Assembly (NCBI GenBank): GCA_027016055.1
Contig: JALWBF010000033.1
Span: forward strand, 1-14,135
DNA: 14,135 bases
Direction: 5' to 3'
From: Archaeoglobaceae archaeon
GTDB lineage: Archaea; Halobacteriota; Archaeoglobi; Archaeoglobales; Archaeoglobaceae
The translations under genes and the position numbers were made by a program. Each line of letters starts with the position of its first letter. The stretch's first letter is position 1. A model generated the notes under the pieces. The model was given only the letters and a program-made list of their open reading frames with translations. It made no database searches and was not told the DNA's origin. Shown one piece after another: positions 12,453-14,135 of this stretch.

Positions 12453-13391
12453 CTATTCCTTCCTCAAAACCTCCTTATCAATAGGAAACTCCTTCAACAC
12501 TTTCTCGTAAGCAAAATCTGCTAAATTTAATAGTTCAAGGTAGTGATCGCCTTCAACTCTGCTAATTTCTCCACTCCTCCCCATTATAAAATTACGAATA
12601 TCTTTTTCAATACCTATCCTAACCAGAAGATTGTTGAACCACTTTCTAATGTATTTCGCCGAAATAAGCCTCCCTGAGCTTGCTTTGTAATTAATCGCCT
12701 TCTTAACCGAATCCTCGCTTAGTTCAACCTTTCTGAGCATCTCAGCAACCCATATCGGCATGTAAAGCCAGAATCCTTCCTTATGTCCTCTCGAAACATG
12801 GCTCAACTCGTATCTTGCAAAACCTCTCGCCGGAAACACATGCAAATGTCTCGGATCGAATTCTGCGAGAACTCTTAGTATCTGCCTTAGTCGCATCCCG
12901 GAATACAGCAGGAGCAGGAACACCAAATAGTGGTCTCTGCTAAGCTCTCGTTTGAAGTATTCTACAGCCTCTAAAACATCTTCCAGATCCAAAAACTGAC
13001 GATCCGCTTTAGTCTTCGGAATTGGAACGGCTTTCTTGAATTTCAAAGCTATCGCCTCATCTATAATCTCTCTTTCGACCAAGAAGTTAAGAAAGTTCCT
13101 AAAGCCTTTGCTGAAGTTGCTTTTGTCGGTTACCTCAGCGTAAATACGAGATATCTGACTCGGTGATGTTATAATCTTGCCACCTATATATTTGTCCAAA
13201 GCGGAGATGTATTTCTCGGCCGTTTCCTCCGAAACTTTGTTATACAGCCACATTTTGAATTCTTCCCGCACAGATTCGTAATTTAGGCTAAATCTTCTCT
13301 CTGGAGAGCCCGTGTCCCGTAAGGGACGCGTGGGTTCGAATCCCACCCCCGGCGTAATTGTCGTCCAATCCTCCAGAAGATAGGCATCCAA
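12453..13391 (-). CDS. int: SSV-type tyrosine integrase with att site inside the gene
   Basis: 312 residues from TTG at 13391. Catalytic residues typical of archaeal integrases can be placed: R167 (YSGMRLRQ), a lysine near K204, R249 (KYIRKWF, replacing HxxR), R272 (IMGRSGE) and the nucleophile Y284 (GDHYLEL). Residues 13-31 (TPGVGFEPTRPLRDTGSPE) are the translated antisense of a tRNA-Ser(GGA) 3' half, so recombination at this tRNA would cut the gene, the hallmark of SSV-type integrases. The frame is unbroken here. The true start is uncertain: TTG 13391 lacks a good ribosome site but lies 8 bp after the stop of the 46-residue gene; GTG (residue 16), GTG (41) and ATG (47, at 13253) are in frame. 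It is followed by the nuclease gene. Confidence 0.9.
   Translation of the reverse strand: MDAYLLEDWTTITPGVGFEPTRPLRDTGSPERRFSLNYESVREEFKMWLYNKVSEETAEKYISALDKYIGGKIITSPSQISRIYAEVTDKSNFSKGFRNFLNFLVEREIIDEAIALKFKKAVPIPKTKADRQFLDLEDVLEAVEYFKRELSRDHYLVFLLLLYSGMRLRQILRVLAEFDPRHLHVFPARGFARYELSHVSRGHKEGFWLYMPIWVAEMLRKVELSEDSVKKAINYKASSGRLISAKYIRKWFNNLLVRIGIEKDIRNFIMGRSGEISRVEGDHYLELLNLADFAYEKVLKEFPIDKEVLRKE
13301..13354 (+). other. tRNA-Ser(GGA) 3' half: attachment site core
   Basis: The plus strand carries an anticodon loop CTGGAGA (13301-13307, anticodon GGA), the 3' anticodon stem GCCCG (13308-13312), a long variable arm GTCCC-GTAA-GGGAC (13314-13327), a T-arm GTGGG-TTCGAAT-CCCAC (13330-13346), the 3' acceptor strand CCCCGGC (13347-13353) and discriminator G, with no CCA. 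The long variable arm and anticodon fix serine. No 5' half precedes it (a GCCGGGG acceptor strand and a CGGGC anticodon strand are missing), so it is not a tRNA gene but the att core that restores the host tRNA after integration. Confidence 0.88.
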
Positions 13392-13399
13392 AAATTTCT

Positions 13400-13540
13400 C
13401 TAAAAACTTCCCGACGAAGAATCGGTCGAGTTCGCTTTTTCCCTAAACCGATTAAACGTGGAAAAAACGATTGTAATTACCGACAAAACTATTTCCATCG
13501 GTTTGCTGAGGTAAATAGCCCACCGAGGAACGGGAATCAT
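13400..13540 (-). CDS. Small membrane peptide ahead of the integrase (46 aa)
   Basis: ATG at 13540 follows GGGGTGATCTTC, a strong ribosome site. The 46-residue product begins MIPVPRWAIYLSKP and has one hydrophobic helix (about 15-29, MEIVLSVITIVFSTF). It then has a basic turn (NRFREK) and ends in a Ser-rich tail (STDSSSGSF) with TAG at 13400. The integrase frame opens 8 bp further on, so it is probably the first gene of the integrase-nuclease cassette. No family recognised. Confidence 0.6.
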   Translation of the reverse strand: MIPVPRWAIYLSKPMEIVLSVITIVFSTFNRFREKANSTDSSSGSF

Positions 13541-13706
13541 GAAGATCACCCCAAATCATATTTCCTTCGCCATACTAAACAACGAGTTTGATTTATCTAA
13601 GTATAATTCTGGAAAATCAAAGTATTTAAGACTTTCGTTTTCCAAAGTTTTACTTTAAAAACTCGTAGAAAAGTGTTATACGATGTAGTATTCTACAAAA
13701 TTTCAG
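13541..13706. promoter_or_regulatory. Divergent region between integrase cassette and winged-helix gene
   Basis: For the rightward gene a TATA-like TTATAC (13676-13681) lies about 27 bp before its ATG at 13707, and an inverted repeat TGTAG-TATT-CTACA (13684-13697) sits between the two, where a repressor would block initiation. TTTAAAAA (13655-13662) is an alternative box. For the leftward cassette, AATTATACTTAG (minus strand, 13608-13597) or TTAAATAC further out are possible TATA boxes. The rightward elements are the more convincing ones. Confidence 0.5.
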
Positions 13707-14003
13707 ATGATTACTCTTGAAAATTTGATGAATCCCAAGTATCTGGAAATCCTTAGGTTACTAAAGGATAAACCGATCCAAGCTTCCAGATTAGCCGAAA
13801 AAGTCAGCTTCAGCGAAAGCGTATTCTATGAAAAGTTAGAAAAGCTTAAGGAATGGGGTTTAGTCGAAGAGGAAGCTGGAATAAACGAGCTTGGGAGACC
13901 GGTTAAGTTATACCGCCTGACATCCCTCGGCAGAAGGGTTTTGGAGAAGTTTGAAGAAGTTGAGGAAATTCTTAGGTCTGAGGAAGTTGGTGCCGTAGCT
14001 TAA
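13707..14003 (+). CDS. Winged-helix transcriptional regulator (second)
   Basis: 98 residues with a MarR/ArsR-like winged-helix: LEILRLLKDKPIQASRLAEK (about 13-32), a recognition helix about 37-50 (SESVFYEKLEKLKEWGL), a wing with VKLYRLT, and an acidic C-terminal helix (VLEKFEEVEEILRSEEV). ATG at 13707 has no ribosome site but is at leaderless distance from TTATAC; ATG at 13728 is an alternative. The inverted repeat TGTAG-N4-CTACA just upstream suggests autoregulation. Unlike the regulator at 331-639 its wing lacks the aromatic KKPKQHY segment, so the two are not recent duplicates. It could be viral, or host if the att site at 13301-13354 is an integration junction. Confidence 0.85.
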   Translation: MITLENLMNPKYLEILRLLKDKPIQASRLAEKVSFSESVFYEKLEKLKEWGLVEEEAGINELGRPVKLYRLTSLGRRVLEKFEEVEEILRSEEVGAVA

Positions 14004-14086
14004 TTCGATCTTGATCAATTCTTCAGGAATACACTTTTTCGAACATTCATTGTCGTTATAATTATTTTTATGTATTTATAATTTTT

Positions 14087-14128
14087 GATTGGTTTTTACC
14101 AGTCTTGTTTATATTTGTTTTGATATTT
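14087..14128 (+). terminator. Hairpin and T-tracts after the second regulator
   Basis: GATTGGT (14087-14093) pairs fully with ACCAGTC (14098-14104), counting one G-U pair, around a TTTT loop. T-rich DNA follows (TTGTTTATATTTGTTTTG), and earlier T-runs occur from about 14064. The stretch from 14004 to the window end shows no gene. Confidence 0.5.
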
Positions 14129-14135
14129 AGTTATT

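Noticed and set aside
13301..13354. Functional tRNA-Ser gene
   Set aside because: Only the 3' half from the anticodon loop is present; the sequence to its left does not pair as a 5' half.
1..14135. Window ends joined as a closed circle
   Set aside because: Joining base 14135 to base 1 would end the frame at 1-70 after 24 codons, so direct closure is not supported. The element may be circular but the window edges seem arbitrary.

Overview
The window looks like most of the genome of a temperate, probably spindle-shaped archaeal virus, or a provirus or plasmid form of one, from a thermophilic euryarchaeon. Archaeal signs are TATA-type promoters, T-rich terminators, GGTG/GAGGTG ribosome sites, a tRNA-Ser end without encoded CCA, and an SSV-type integrase gene that carries the tRNA-derived attachment site inside it. 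Archaeoglobales or Thermococcales would fit the host, but the sequence alone does not decide.

Layout. (1) 1-1068: the start of a leftward gene cut by the window edge, a leftward winged-helix regulator (331-639), then about 190 bp of repeated GAACTA/TAGTTC palindromes with attached GCAGGTG boxes and a perfect GC-rich hairpin (846-864). This is either a multi-site operator or an origin-like array. (2) 1069-9637: one leftward run of 14 tightly packed, often overlapping genes, including two very small ones. It starts with a short two-helix hydrophobic protein resembling the major capsid protein of spindle-shaped viruses. It continues with small membrane proteins, a 731-residue protein with a proline-periodic tail, and an 801-residue secreted, membrane-anchored protein with a lectin-like jelly-roll and CarboxypepD_reg-like beta domains. 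I read it as the structural and assembly operon. (3) 9638-9765: a symmetrical divergent control region with a 20-bp perfect palindrome between two identical, oppositely oriented TATA boxes. (4) 9766-11644: a rightward operon of an AbrB-like regulator, two uncharacterised helical proteins and a P-loop ATPase with a C-terminal helix-turn-helix. (5) 11892-13540: a leftward cassette of a 46-residue membrane peptide, an SSV-type tyrosine integrase and a PD-(D/E)XK-like nuclease. The 3' half of tRNA-Ser(GGA) lies inside the integrase frame at 13301-13354. (6) 13707-14003: a second winged-helix regulator, followed by a hairpin plus T-tracts.

How it may work together (inference): three small DNA-binding regulators, all predicted to be leaderless and each with a palindrome at or near its own promoter, control a choice between the structural operon and the rightward operon. 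The integrase recombines at tRNA-Ser(GGA). The integrase frame is uninterrupted across the att core, which suits a free circular form better than an integrated one, because SSV-type integration splits the gene. No classical replication initiator or polymerase is recognisable in the window.
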